The translations under genes and the position numbers were made by a program. A stretch of DNA of 51,959 nt from Chthoniobacteraceae bacterium. GTDB lineage: Bacteria; Verrucomicrobiota; Verrucomicrobiia; Chthoniobacterales; Chthoniobacteraceae. The stretch spans positions 1-51,959 of the forward strand of contig CANJPY010000027.1 of NCBI GenBank assembly GCA_947476255.1, read 5' to 3'. The notes under the pieces were generated by a model, which ran no database searches, was not told the origin of the DNA, and was given only the letters and a program-made list of their open reading frames with translations. Positions 27,456 through 36,044 of the stretch are shown here, in pieces (position 1 is the first letter of the stretch; each line of letters begins with the position of its first letter).

Positions 27456-27515
27456 AAAGCGACGACTAAAAGCGACGACTAAAAGCGACGACTAAAAGCG
27501 ACGACTAAAAGCGAC
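27456..27515 (+). repeat. 13-bp tandem repeat upstream of fliF
   Basis: Unit AAAGCGACGACTA is present in four complete copies and one partial copy (4.6 copies). It directly follows the 11-bp array and ends 30 bases before the fliF ATG. Its copies are essentially identical, suggesting recent expansion by slippage. Confidence 0.95.
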
Positions 27516-27545
27516 CAAGGTGGTTTGAGCGCAAACGATTGACCG

Positions 27546-29153
27546 ATGAATTCGATTCTTCAACAGATTAGGCAGTTATGGTCCCAGCTGGGGATTAACC
27601 AGCGTGTGACTTTGGCCGTGACTGGGAGCGCGGTGATTGCGGGGATGATTGCCCTAGTGGCCTGGTCTCAGCGCCCGCAGATGCAACTGCTTTATGGTCG
27701 GTTGAGTCCCAAGGACATATCGTCCGTGATGGCCTCCATCCAGGAACTCGGGGTCAAGAGTGATTTGGGAGCTAACGGCACCGCCGTCTACGTTCCCTCA
27801 GACCAGGTGCACAAGATCCGCATGGCTCTTGCCGCCAAGGGCATACCCTCCGGTGAAGGGGTCGGGTTCGAAATTTTCGACCGCGCGAACTTTGGCGTGT
27901 CGGACTTCATTCAACGGACAAATTACAGCCGTGCTTTGCAGGGGGAATTGTCCCGGACGATCTCGCAGTTGCAGGGAGTGCGTAACGCGCGTGTGATGGT
28001 GGTGACGCCTGAAAACCGGCTTTTATTTACCGATGCGCGCACAAAGCCAACAGCCTCGGTCTTTATCGAGGGCTCGATCAATACGGAGCAGGTGAATTCT
28101 ATCCGGTTCTTGGTTGCAAATTCTGTGGAGGGACTCAAGGCGGAGGATGTGTCGGTGGTGGATAATCGCGGCCAGAATCTGACGGAGGGGTTGAAGGACG
28201 ATCCGATCATGGGGCAGGCATCGGGTCAAATGCGCCTGCGCCGGAATGTGGAGGATTACTTTGCCAACAAGGTGGATACGATGCTGGTGAAGGTGCTCGG
28301 GCCGGGCAACTCTGTGGTGCGCGTTTCTGCGGAACTGGAAACGGAAGCGCTTTCCAAGAATGAAGAGAAGTTTGATCCGGAAGGGCAGGTGATCCGGAAC
28401 GAGACCACCACGGATGACACAACTTCGACGAATGAAACCGAGGCGGCTCCTCAGGTGACCGGTTCGACGGCGAATGCGGCCACCCCCGGGGAGGGTGCGG
28501 CCGGAGGGCCCAAGAAGGTGAGTGACATGGCCAAGAAGCAAAAGACAACCTCCTTTGAGATCAACAAAACGATCACCAATGCCGTAAAGGCGCCCGGAAG
28601 TGTGAAGACACTCACGGTGGCCGTGGTAGTGGCTCCGGACCCTACGGTGGAGAGGGAAAAGGACACCGCAAAGAAGGAAAAACTGCGCGAAGACCGCAAG
28701 AGCATGCTGCGTGGCGTGGTCGCAAATGCACTCGGGGTGGCGCAGAAGGACATTAAGAGCAACGTATCAATTGAGGAAATGCCCTTCCAGTCCATTCCCA
28801 AGGAGGAGCAAGGCATGCTGGAAACGCTTGTGAGGAATTCAGACCTGTTGCGCGATGCAGGGGCTGTTCTGGTGGCCGTTGTCTTGTTTGGCGCGTTTGT
28901 GCGGATGCTCAAAAAGACCAAACCCGACGAGATTCCCATGGAGATGTTGGTTGCCCAGTCGGAGACGGAGGGTGGGCAGGCGCTTCCCGGCGCTCGGGGA
29001 GGGAGTGGCAGTGCGGGACCTGGGGCTGGGATGATGATTCCCCAGCCCGTGACAGTGGATTTGATCAACGACATGATTCGCCGCAAGCCTGAAAATGTGG
29101 GGGCTGCGCTGCGTTCCTGGATGGATTCTGACAAACAGCAGGACAACGGTTAG
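27546..29153 (+). CDS. fliF: Flagellar MS-ring protein FliF
   Basis: Inner-membrane ring that houses the export gate and anchors the rotor. It has 535 residues with a transmembrane helix at about 21-43 and another at about 435-456 (AGAVLVAVVLFGAFVRML). Between them are the ring-building domains (LLYGRLSPKDISSVMASIQE, FIQRTNYSRALQGELSRTI) with an Asp/Thr/Glu-rich loop around residue 290-320. The C-terminal cytoplasmic tail, which contacts FliG, ends PENVGAALRSWMDSDK. It begins the fliF-fliG-fliH-fliI-fliJ order. The repeat-rich gap upstream is the likely site of control. Confidence 0.96.
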   Translation: MNSILQQIRQLWSQLGINQRVTLAVTGSAVIAGMIALVAWSQRPQMQLLYGRLSPKDISSVMASIQELGVKSDLGANGTAVYVPSDQVHKIRMALAAKGIPSGEGVGFEIFDRANFGVSDFIQRTNYSRALQGELSRTISQLQGVRNARVMVVTPENRLLFTDARTKPTASVFIEGSINTEQVNSIRFLVANSVEGLKAEDVSVVDNRGQNLTEGLKDDPIMGQASGQMRLRRNVEDYFANKVDTMLVKVLGPGNSVVRVSAELETEALSKNEEKFDPEGQVIRNETTTDDTTSTNETEAAPQVTGSTANAATPGEGAAGGPKKVSDMAKKQKTTSFEINKTITNAVKAPGSVKTLTVAVVVAPDPTVEREKDTAKKEKLREDRKSMLRGVVANALGVAQKDIKSNVSIEEMPFQSIPKEEQGMLETLVRNSDLLRDAGAVLVAVVLFGAFVRMLKKTKPDEIPMEMLVAQSETEGGQALPGARGGSGSAGPGAGMMIPQPVTVDLINDMIRRKPENVGAALRSWMDSDKQQDNG

Positions 29154-29220
29154 TTGGGTTCTGTCTGAACGGTTTACACTTTTAGATTTGGGATTGATTT
29201 AACTTTAAAGCTTCCGGCCC

Positions 29221-30210
29221 ATGACCGCCAATTACTCAAGCCTCAACCGGACTCAAAAACTGGCTGCTTTTCTCATTCTCCTTGGGCCTGACTCGGCGGG
29301 GGAGTTGCTTCGCCATTTTAGTCCGCCGCAGTTGGAGGCAGTGGCGAGGGAAATGGTTGCGATTCCGTATGTGGATCCTTCGATGCGGGACTCCATTTTG
29401 GAGGAGTTTTCGGCGGTGGTTTTTGAGGGGATTCAGGCGGCGCTGGGAGGGTCTTATTTTGCGCAGACCAGTTTGGAAGTGGCGAAGGGAGATTATCAGG
29501 CGGACAAGCTGATGTCTCGCGTGGCTCCGCGGTCTCCCTTGGACGAAGGGATTGCCGACATGGACGGCCGCCAAGTTTTCAACCTGCTGCGCGCGGAGCA
29601 GATGCAAACGATTGCCTTCATTCTTTCGTTCATGGAGCCCAAGAAGGCCGGGGATGTGATTCGTTTGCTTTCCCCCGAGCAGCGGGAAGAGGTGGTGGAA
29701 CGCCTTGGGACCATGGAACCGACGTCCCGCGAGTGGGTGAAAAAAGTCTCCGCCAATCTGCAGCGTTATTTTGACCGGCGTTCCCAGCAGGGGATCCAGA
29801 AGGCGGGGGGCGTCGATGCCTGCGCGGATATTCTCAACTCGCTCGACAAGGAAACAAAGAACGGACTGCTTTCTGCCTTGGATGTCCGCAATGCGACCCT
29901 TGGGACTCAGATCCGCAAGCGCGTTTTCGGGTTCGACGATCTCGCCCGCCTCATTCCCGGAGACCTTCAAAAGGTGCTCAAGGGCGTGGAAATCTCGGAT
30001 CTCGCGAAGGCGCTCAAGGGTGCGAAGCCGGAGACGGTGGCGTCCTTTTACAAGATCATGTCGAAACGTCAGGCCGCGGGCGTGCGCGAAGAAGTGGATA
30101 TGCTTCCGCCCCAGCGCGCGAAGGACATTGAGAAGGCGCAGGATCTCGTGGTCTCTGTGGCCCGCAAACTGGACGAGGCTCAGGAAATTTCTATCGATGG
30201 TGGAGAGTAA
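29221..30210 (+). CDS. fliG: Flagellar motor switch protein FliG
   Basis: Rotor protein that binds FliF and FliM and contacts MotA to generate torque. It has 329 residues. The N-terminal domain starts LNRTQKLAAFLILLGPDSAG, the middle domain includes EQREEVVERLGTME, and the torque domain holds FGFDDLARLIPGDLQKVL, ALKGAKPETVASFYKIMSKR and LPPQRAKDIEKAQ. The family charge pattern in the torque helix is partly kept (Asp-Asp in FDDLAR). It starts 67 bp after fliF. Confidence 0.95.
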   Translation: MTANYSSLNRTQKLAAFLILLGPDSAGELLRHFSPPQLEAVAREMVAIPYVDPSMRDSILEEFSAVVFEGIQAALGGSYFAQTSLEVAKGDYQADKLMSRVAPRSPLDEGIADMDGRQVFNLLRAEQMQTIAFILSFMEPKKAGDVIRLLSPEQREEVVERLGTMEPTSREWVKKVSANLQRYFDRRSQQGIQKAGGVDACADILNSLDKETKNGLLSALDVRNATLGTQIRKRVFGFDDLARLIPGDLQKVLKGVEISDLAKALKGAKPETVASFYKIMSKRQAAGVREEVDMLPPQRAKDIEKAQDLVVSVARKLDEAQEISIDGGE

Positions 30211-30221
30211 TTGAGGAACCG

Positions 30222-30806
30222 ATGTCCGCGTCTGCACGATCCACGATTTCTTTCTCTCAACCGCCGAGGTCCATTCATCTCGTAGGGAATGCTCCTGTTA
30301 TTTCCTACACGGGAGACGAGTTTGACCGTGCGGTGAGTCAGGCGCATGCCAAGGGGGCTGAAGAAGCCCGGCGTTCGCTGGAGGCCCAGATCGAGAAGAG
30401 CCGCGAGCAGGCAAAAGTCGCCTTGGAAGGCGCGATGGCCAAGGTTGTGGACAGGCATGCGGAAGCGCTCTCGATGATGCGTTCTCTGGTGCCGAGTCTT
30501 GTGACCGAGGCGACGGCTCGGGTTGTGGCTGGGCTGGTGGTGGATGCGGAGTTTGTGCGCAGGGTGGTGGATGATCTTCTCAATGATGTGGCACCGGGCG
30601 CTGAAAACGTCGAAGTGCAACTCTGTGCGGAAGATGTGGCCAAGATAACGGGGTTTGACCAGGAGCTGAGGCATAAATTTCCTACCCTTCGCGTGATCGA
30701 AAACAAGGACATCAAGCCAGGCGACTGCCTTGTGAAAACGCGTTTCGGGGTGCTTGACGGCAGAATCTCCTCCAAACTCAAGGCCGTGGAAGGCCTTCTG
30801 ACCTAG
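30222..30806 (+). CDS. fliH: Flagellar export ATPase regulator FliH
   Basis: Stalk protein that dimerises and links the FliI ATPase to the export gate and C-ring. It has 194 residues with an AxxxGxxxA-like coiled-coil region (AVSQAHAKGAEEARRSLEAQ) and a globular C-terminal domain (RFGVLDGRISSKLKAVEGLL). The order fliG-fliH-fliI is conserved, with 11 and 12 bp spacers here. Confidence 0.88.
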   Translation: MSASARSTISFSQPPRSIHLVGNAPVISYTGDEFDRAVSQAHAKGAEEARRSLEAQIEKSREQAKVALEGAMAKVVDRHAEALSMMRSLVPSLVTEATARVVAGLVVDAEFVRRVVDDLLNDVAPGAENVEVQLCAEDVAKITGFDQELRHKFPTLRVIENKDIKPGDCLVKTRFGVLDGRISSKLKAVEGLLT

Positions 30807-30818
30807 TTCCCGTCGCTT

Positions 30819-32138
30819 ATGAATGGAGAACTGTGGTCGGGGGACAGGCTGACGGAACGGTTGCGCGGTGGGCGTCTCGCCCAGCGGATCGGTCATATCG
30901 TGCAGGTCACCGGCCTGGTGATGGAATCTGACGGTCCGAATTTATCGCTCGGCGAAGTTTGCCAGGTGAATTCTGCTCCGGGGGAACCGCCCATTTTTGC
31001 CGAGGTGGTGGGTTTCCGCGGCCATCGGTTGCTTTTAATGCCGCTGGGCGAGATGGATAACATCCGCGTGGGCTCCGAGGTGCTGGCGTCGAGCTTCGCC
31101 TCCGGCGTGCCGGTGGGTCCCGCTCTGCGCGGGCGCGTTTTGGATGGACTCGCACGGCCCATTGACGGGAAGGGTCCCCTGCCTCCGATGCCGATGTCTT
31201 CGCTGCGCAACGCACCGCCGCATCCTCTTACCCGCCAGCGTATTCTGCAACCCTTTCCGACCGGCGTCAAGGCGCTCGACGTCTTCACGCCCGTAGGCCG
31301 CGGCCAGCGTATGGGAATTTTTTCGGGGAGCGGCGTCGGCAAATCCACTCTTCTCGGTATGATGGCCCGGGGGGCCGAGAGCGATGTGAATGTGATAGCG
31401 CTTGTCGGCGAGCGCGGACGCGAGTTGCGCGAATTTTTGGAGAAAGACCTTGGGGAGGAAGGGTTGAAGCGTTCGATTATCGTTGTTTCGACCTCGGACC
31501 AGCCGGCGCTTGTGCGGCTCCGGGCGGCTTTCACCGCCACGGCGATCGCCGAATATTTTCGGGACGAAGGCAAACAGGTGCTGTTCATGATGGATTCGGT
31601 CACTCGTTTTGCGATGGCGCAACGCGAAGTGGGCCTCGCCATTGGCGAACCCCCCAGCAGCCGGGGCTATACTCCGTCTGTTTTTGCGATGTTACCGCGT
31701 TTGATGGAACGGACCGGGGCTGGGGAACACGGGGCGATCACCGCCTTTTACACTGTGCTGGTGGAGGGCGATGACATGAACGAGCCCATTGCCGATGCCG
31801 CCCGGGGGATCTTGGACGGGCATATTGTGCTCACGCGCGCCCTTGCGACGGCAAACCATTTCCCGGCAATCGACGTTTTGGAGAGTGTGAGCCGGTTAAA
31901 TCGCGATCTTTGCTCAGAAAGTCAGTATTCTTTGGCGGCTCGGGCGCGGGACTTGCTGGCTGTGTACAGGCGCAATGAGGATCTGATCACCATCGGAGCC
32001 TATGCCCGTGGATCGAGTCCCAAGGTGGATCAGGCCATTGAGCGGTACGAACCGCTCATGGAGTTCCTGAAACAGCCGATGGGGAACAAGTCTACATGGG
32101 CGCAGGCTTGGGAAATGATCGCCCCTATTGCCAGATAG
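30819..32138 (+). CDS. fliI: Flagellum-specific export ATPase FliI
   Basis: Hexameric ATPase of the flagellar type III export apparatus, related to the F1 beta subunit. The 439 residues contain Walker A FSGSGVGKSTLLGMMARG at about 168-180, the VGERGREL segment, Walker B QVLFMMDSVTRFAMAQREV and the GEPPSSRGYTPSVFAMLPRL signature. The family C-terminus (ALATANHFPAIDVLESVSRL) is intact. It starts 12 bp after fliH. Confidence 0.97.
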   Translation: MNGELWSGDRLTERLRGGRLAQRIGHIVQVTGLVMESDGPNLSLGEVCQVNSAPGEPPIFAEVVGFRGHRLLLMPLGEMDNIRVGSEVLASSFASGVPVGPALRGRVLDGLARPIDGKGPLPPMPMSSLRNAPPHPLTRQRILQPFPTGVKALDVFTPVGRGQRMGIFSGSGVGKSTLLGMMARGAESDVNVIALVGERGRELREFLEKDLGEEGLKRSIIVVSTSDQPALVRLRAAFTATAIAEYFRDEGKQVLFMMDSVTRFAMAQREVGLAIGEPPSSRGYTPSVFAMLPRLMERTGAGEHGAITAFYTVLVEGDDMNEPIADAARGILDGHIVLTRALATANHFPAIDVLESVSRLNRDLCSESQYSLAARARDLLAVYRRNEDLITIGAYARGSSPKVDQAIERYEPLMEFLKQPMGNKSTWAQAWEMIAPIAR

Positions 32139-32171
32139 TTTTTTGCAGGCAAGTTGTTTTATTAACCTTCA

Positions 32172-32636
32172 ATGAGGGCCTTTAAATTCAGTTTGGAGTC
32201 GGTCTTGATACTGCGTATCCGAGAGGAAGACGTGGCGAAGGACTCCTATGCCGAGGCGGTCGCTTTTTATAACCGGACCATGCTATCACTCAACGAAGGG
32301 TTGGGCGATTTGGAGCAACTGCAGGAAACTCTGAGCGAAAAACGGCAGGGGGTTTCCAAGAAGGATGATCAGCTGATGTTTTTGCAGGCGATCCGCCAGC
32401 AGCGTAGTTTTTGCGACACGCTCACCCAGCGTCTGGCCCGAGCCCAGCAGCTGCAGGACCTGCGCTTCCGCCTCTGGATGGAGGCTCGGAGTAAAACCCA
32501 AATGCTCGAAAAACTGAAGGAGCGTCACAAGCAGCGCTACGATGCCGAGGTGCAACGTATCGAGGAAAAAGCGGTGGACGATCTTGTTTCCGCCCGCTGG
32601 GGTTCCGGCCGGCGTGAGTTTGAATTTTCTTTTTGA
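32172..32636 (+). CDS. fliJ: Flagellar export protein FliJ
   Basis: Coiled-coil central stalk of the export ATPase, also an escort for chaperones. The 154 residues are almost entirely helical with heptads. The N-terminal FKFSLESVLILRIREEDVAK and the RSKTQMLEKLKERHKQRYDAE segment fit FliJ. It follows fliI by 33 bp and is followed after three bases by the MotE-like gene. Confidence 0.85.
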   Translation: MRAFKFSLESVLILRIREEDVAKDSYAEAVAFYNRTMLSLNEGLGDLEQLQETLSEKRQGVSKKDDQLMFLQAIRQQRSFCDTLTQRLARAQQLQDLRFRLWMEARSKTQMLEKLKERHKQRYDAEVQRIEEKAVDDLVSARWGSGRREFEFSF

Positions 32637-32639
32637 TCT

Positions 32640-33305
32640 ATGCTGGCTGCTCCCTGGTTTCTGGCTGTTGTTGCGCTCGTCGTGAATGTCGCGCTTTCTT
32701 TTGTGCTGCTCAATTCCGAGTCGTCCAAGATCCGTGAACGCATCAAAGCCGAACAAATAGCGGCCAACGGGCCGTCCCCGGAAGAAGTAGCTGCAAAACA
32801 GGCGGCTGAGGCCGCCGCCGCCGCTCCGCCTCCACAGATTTGGAGCTTCAAGACTGCGGCTATCGACGAGCTCATTACGGAGCTGAAAAGCGAGCGGCAG
32901 AATCTCATCGAGGAACAGAAGGATTTGGCTTCCTTGTCCTCGCAGGTGACCGCCGAGCGGCAGGAAGTGGAGCGGGTCAAGCAGGAGGTGTCGCGTCTCC
33001 GGCAGGAACTCGAGGCCCGGATTGTGGAGGTGACCGAAAATGAGCGGGATAACTTAAAGAAGCTTGTCGCAACCTACTCCGCGATGCCTCCGACGGGTGC
33101 CGTTTTGATTTTCCGCGAGACCGACGAGGATACGGTGGTGAAAATTCTCTCAGCGATGAAGCCGGACCGAGTGGCGTTAATTCTCGGTGAAATGGCTAGG
33201 TTGGTGGACAAGGATCGCGCGGATGAGCCTCCTTCCCGGCGGGCAGCTCGTATTTCGGACAAACTTCGCCTGATGAAGGCTCTTAAGAAAGAGGTGGCAC
33301 AATGA
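32640..33305 (+). CDS. MotE-like periplasmic motility chaperone (MgtE N-domain-like)
   Basis: A 221-residue protein with one N-terminal transmembrane helix (residues 3-24), an Ala/Pro-rich linker, a long coiled coil (about 75-140) and a C-terminal helical domain (TYSAMPPTGAVLIF, DEDTVVKILSAMKPDRVALILGEM). This layout matches proteins annotated MotE or flagellar MgtE-like, encoded next to fliJ in many bacteria; in Agrobacterium-type systems such a protein stabilises MotC. The exact role here is unknown. Its stop overlaps the fliK start by four bases. Confidence 0.7.
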   Translation: MLAAPWFLAVVALVVNVALSFVLLNSESSKIRERIKAEQIAANGPSPEEVAAKQAAEAAAAAPPPQIWSFKTAAIDELITELKSERQNLIEEQKDLASLSSQVTAERQEVERVKQEVSRLRQELEARIVEVTENERDNLKKLVATYSAMPPTGAVLIFRETDEDTVVKILSAMKPDRVALILGEMARLVDKDRADEPPSRRAARISDKLRLMKALKKEVAQ

Positions 33306-35488
33306 AGGTTTTTAATCGTGGATCGGAAGTCGCTGCTCAGCCGTTGCTGCCTGTCGTTGCCCCCAAGGCGGACAAGGGGCAGTTTTCTTCCAGTGCCGCG
33401 GCTAACGATTTTTCGTCGATAGATCCTCAGGATCCGCAGGGGTTCAGTCGTCTTTTGGATGACGGATATACCACGAACGCCACGAACCTGGGTTCGGGGG
33501 CGGGCAGGGCCAAGGCTTCGCAGAAAACGAATGCCCGTTCGGACAGGGCCGAAGCGGCCTCGCGGGCTGTTTCGAAAACAGGCGATGCCGGCAAGAAGCT
33601 TGGACTCAGCGATTCGCGTGCGGACAAAACGGGTTCGCTTTCTGCCCCTGATTTTAAGGCGGGCGTTCAGGATGCCGACGCGAATGCGGCACCGAGCGAA
33701 ACTTTGGTTGCAGTTGTTTCTCCCAAAGACTCTCCCAAAGACGCCCCTAAAGTTGAATCGAAGCCGCAATCTGACAGTGGATTGGTCTCCGATTCCAGCC
33801 CTCTTCCTTTGGATCCGCGCTTGATTCAGACTCCTGCCGAACTCGCTCTTGAAGCGGCCGCGATCGCCGCGGCCCAGCTTCTTGCGGCGCAACCTGCAGT
33901 GCAAACGGTTGCGGTCAGTCCGGAAACATCCGGAGTCTCTGACGTTGGTGTTCAGGGTGGTTTCCAAGCAGGGAGCAGCACTTCGCAGCCCTCAGGCGTT
34001 CTTTCCTTCGCAGATCAGCTTGCCCTGAGGACTCTTCAGGCCTCTTTTCGTCCTGAAATTGCGACACGACCGGCGGTGCCCGGAGGTGTTGTTTCCTTGG
34101 CCGCCCAGAACTCTTCGGCTGCGATGGTTCCGAATGAACCGACATCAGCTGCAGACCTATCCGCAACTCCTCTTTTGCAGGTTGCTCCGCCGCAGCAAGG
34201 TGCAGCAGCCTCTTCTGAGGGAAAAGCCGGAATCACTGTTGGAGCGGTGCTCGTTCAGGGTGACGCTGCGACTTCGCTTCCTGTGGAGGCCTCGCTGGTG
34301 AGTCTTTCCGCGACGCCTGCGCAGGCGGATGCGCTTGCGAGCGCCGGCAAGCAGTTGGTCGCACCTACGGCAAATGGCGTTTCATTGAGTGCGAAAGGTG
34401 ACGGGACGGAGAATCAGGCAGGGATTGGATCCTTAAATCCGGAAGCCGCCGTGGTCGCGCCGACGCAATCCGTCAATGTTTCAGCCAAAGTGGAGTACAA
34501 AGTGGAGTCCAAAGTGGGGGGGGAAATTTTTGCATCGCAAGCGACGGTCTCTCTTGAGAAAGGCACCAGCAAGGACGCTGTTGGGGAACCCGCGGCTTCC
34601 CAACCCACACTGCCGTTGACTTCGGTGGCTGTGACTGGGACATCTCTGAAAGAGAACGCCTCGGATTCCTCTGGAAAAGGCCAGTCGAACGGGTCTGGCG
34701 CTCAAAACTCGAAGGACCAAGGCCCAGTTCAGGTGCAAGTTGTCCCGATCAAGGTGGCCCAGCCGCAGAATAGCCGCATAAGTACGGCAACGACCAAGCC
34801 TGCTGCCGCATCTGGCACGCTAGGTGCTAATGAGAAGGGTGTGCTTAAAGATTTGACAGTGCTCAGCGCTCCGACGCTGGAGGAAACGGCTCCTGCCAAG
34901 AATCAGGATTCCGTTTTGAGTGCTGCTGCCGATAAAACGCACCTCGCACAGGTGCCTGCTCCTTTCGCCGACGGAGCGCGTCCTCTCGCGGAAGTGAATT
35001 CCAAGCCCGCAGTTCTTCCTCCAGTGGTGGTCAAGGGCAACGAGGTTTGGAAGGTGGTGACTGATGCCCTGCAGCGTGCACGTTCTGAAAACCCTTCGCA
35101 TCTGGCCGTTGAAATTCGTATGGAAGACGGCTCGACCCTCGGGTTGGAGGTGCGCATGAGCAGTACTGGTTTACAGGCTTCTTTCCGGTCTGAGTCCCAG
35201 ACACTTTTGAAGAATTTGGAAGCGCAGTGGACTGGTTTTGTGGCCAAAGAGTCGCCGGACGCCAAAGTCACGGCGGCCGTTTTTGAAAGCCGGAGCGGGT
35301 TCGGAAACTCGACCGAAACCAGTTCGAACGGGGGTGAGCGCCGCCAGCAGATGGAGGATTCTGCGGCTTCCGCATCGCTTTCCCGGGGTTCGCTTTCTGG
35401 CAAGTCTACGCAGTCGCCGGAAACGGCCACCAAGCAAATTACTCCCTCCATCCGTACGCGGGATGGACGCATGGCGGTTTACGCGTAG
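33302..35488 (+). CDS. fliK: Flagellar hook-length control protein FliK
   Basis: Molecular ruler that switches export specificity when the hook reaches full length. It has 728 residues. The long N-terminal region is Ala/Ser/Pro/Val-rich and low in complexity. The C-terminal substrate-switch domain (about 575-665) includes HLAVEIRMEDGSTLGLEVRM and LQASFRSESQTLLKNLEAQW. The size is at the large end for FliK, as expected if ruler length scales with hook length. flgD and flgE follow directly. Confidence 0.85.
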   Translation: MKVFNRGSEVAAQPLLPVVAPKADKGQFSSSAAANDFSSIDPQDPQGFSRLLDDGYTTNATNLGSGAGRAKASQKTNARSDRAEAASRAVSKTGDAGKKLGLSDSRADKTGSLSAPDFKAGVQDADANAAPSETLVAVVSPKDSPKDAPKVESKPQSDSGLVSDSSPLPLDPRLIQTPAELALEAAAIAAAQLLAAQPAVQTVAVSPETSGVSDVGVQGGFQAGSSTSQPSGVLSFADQLALRTLQASFRPEIATRPAVPGGVVSLAAQNSSAAMVPNEPTSAADLSATPLLQVAPPQQGAAASSEGKAGITVGAVLVQGDAATSLPVEASLVSLSATPAQADALASAGKQLVAPTANGVSLSAKGDGTENQAGIGSLNPEAAVVAPTQSVNVSAKVEYKVESKVGGEIFASQATVSLEKGTSKDAVGEPAASQPTLPLTSVAVTGTSLKENASDSSGKGQSNGSGAQNSKDQGPVQVQVVPIKVAQPQNSRISTATTKPAAASGTLGANEKGVLKDLTVLSAPTLEETAPAKNQDSVLSAAADKTHLAQVPAPFADGARPLAEVNSKPAVLPPVVVKGNEVWKVVTDALQRARSENPSHLAVEIRMEDGSTLGLEVRMSSTGLQASFRSESQTLLKNLEAQWTGFVAKESPDAKVTAAVFESRSGFGNSTETSSNGGERRQQMEDSAASASLSRGSLSGKSTQSPETATKQITPSIRTRDGRMAVYA

Positions 35489-35509
35489 GTTTCTAAATCT
35501 ATCACTGAC

Positions 35510-35974
35510 ATGGCTTCATCTATCACCAGTTCAAGTTCAAGTGGCTCTATGGACGTCAGCAAGCTGAGTGCTGCGGCCCAGCAGGCGCTTCAGGGGATTA
35601 CGATCAAAGCGAACAAGCAGTCGCTCACGCAGGACGACTTTTTGAAACTCCTGACGGTTCAGTTGCAGAATCAGGATCCCCTCAAGCCCATGGAGGACGC
35701 TCAATTCATGGGGCAGATGGCTCAGTTTGCTTCATTGGAGCAGACGAGGGCATTGAATGCCACCGTGTCGACTCTCTCGACCTCCTTGGGCTTCACGTCC
35801 GCCCAGCAGTTCCTGGGTAAAAATGTGACGCTCAACGATGGCGGTAATGAAGTCACAGGAACCGTTTCGGGGGTCATGCTGGTCAGTGGTTCGCCGCAAA
35901 TTTTGGTGGGCGGAAAAGCCTACACAACCGACAAGGTGACGGCTGTAACCCTCGCAAGTCCAGTGGCTCCCTAG
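35510..35974 (+). CDS. flgD: Hook assembly cap protein FlgD
   Basis: Scaffold that caps the growing hook. The conserved N-terminal segment is LTQDDFLKLLTVQLQNQDPL, followed by KPMEDAQFMGQMAQFASLEQ. At 154 residues it is short; E. coli FlgD is about 230, and the usual C-terminal tudor/fibronectin pair appears reduced to one small beta domain (NVTLNDGGNEVTGTVSGVML). It lies between fliK and flgE as usual. Confidence 0.92.
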   Translation: MASSITSSSSSGSMDVSKLSAAAQQALQGITIKANKQSLTQDDFLKLLTVQLQNQDPLKPMEDAQFMGQMAQFASLEQTRALNATVSTLSTSLGFTSAQQFLGKNVTLNDGGNEVTGTVSGVMLVSGSPQILVGGKAYTTDKVTAVTLASPVAP

Positions 35975-36044
35975 ATGCCCGCTTACACGCACCCAAATTC
36001 ATCAAACTAAAAATTCTACGACCAACCTCTAACCGCAAAAACAT

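Noticed and set aside
29236-30237. Long open frame on the minus strand opposite fliG (333 codons)
   Set aside because: It is an antisense shadow of fliG; composition is His/Arg-rich and matches no family.
33074-33967. Long minus-strand open frame opposite motE/fliK
   Set aside because: Arg/Gly-rich antisense shadow with no recognisable domain.
34928-34935. GCCGATAA, a match to the sigma-28 -10 element
   Set aside because: It lies inside fliK coding sequence and no TAAA element is found at the right distance upstream.
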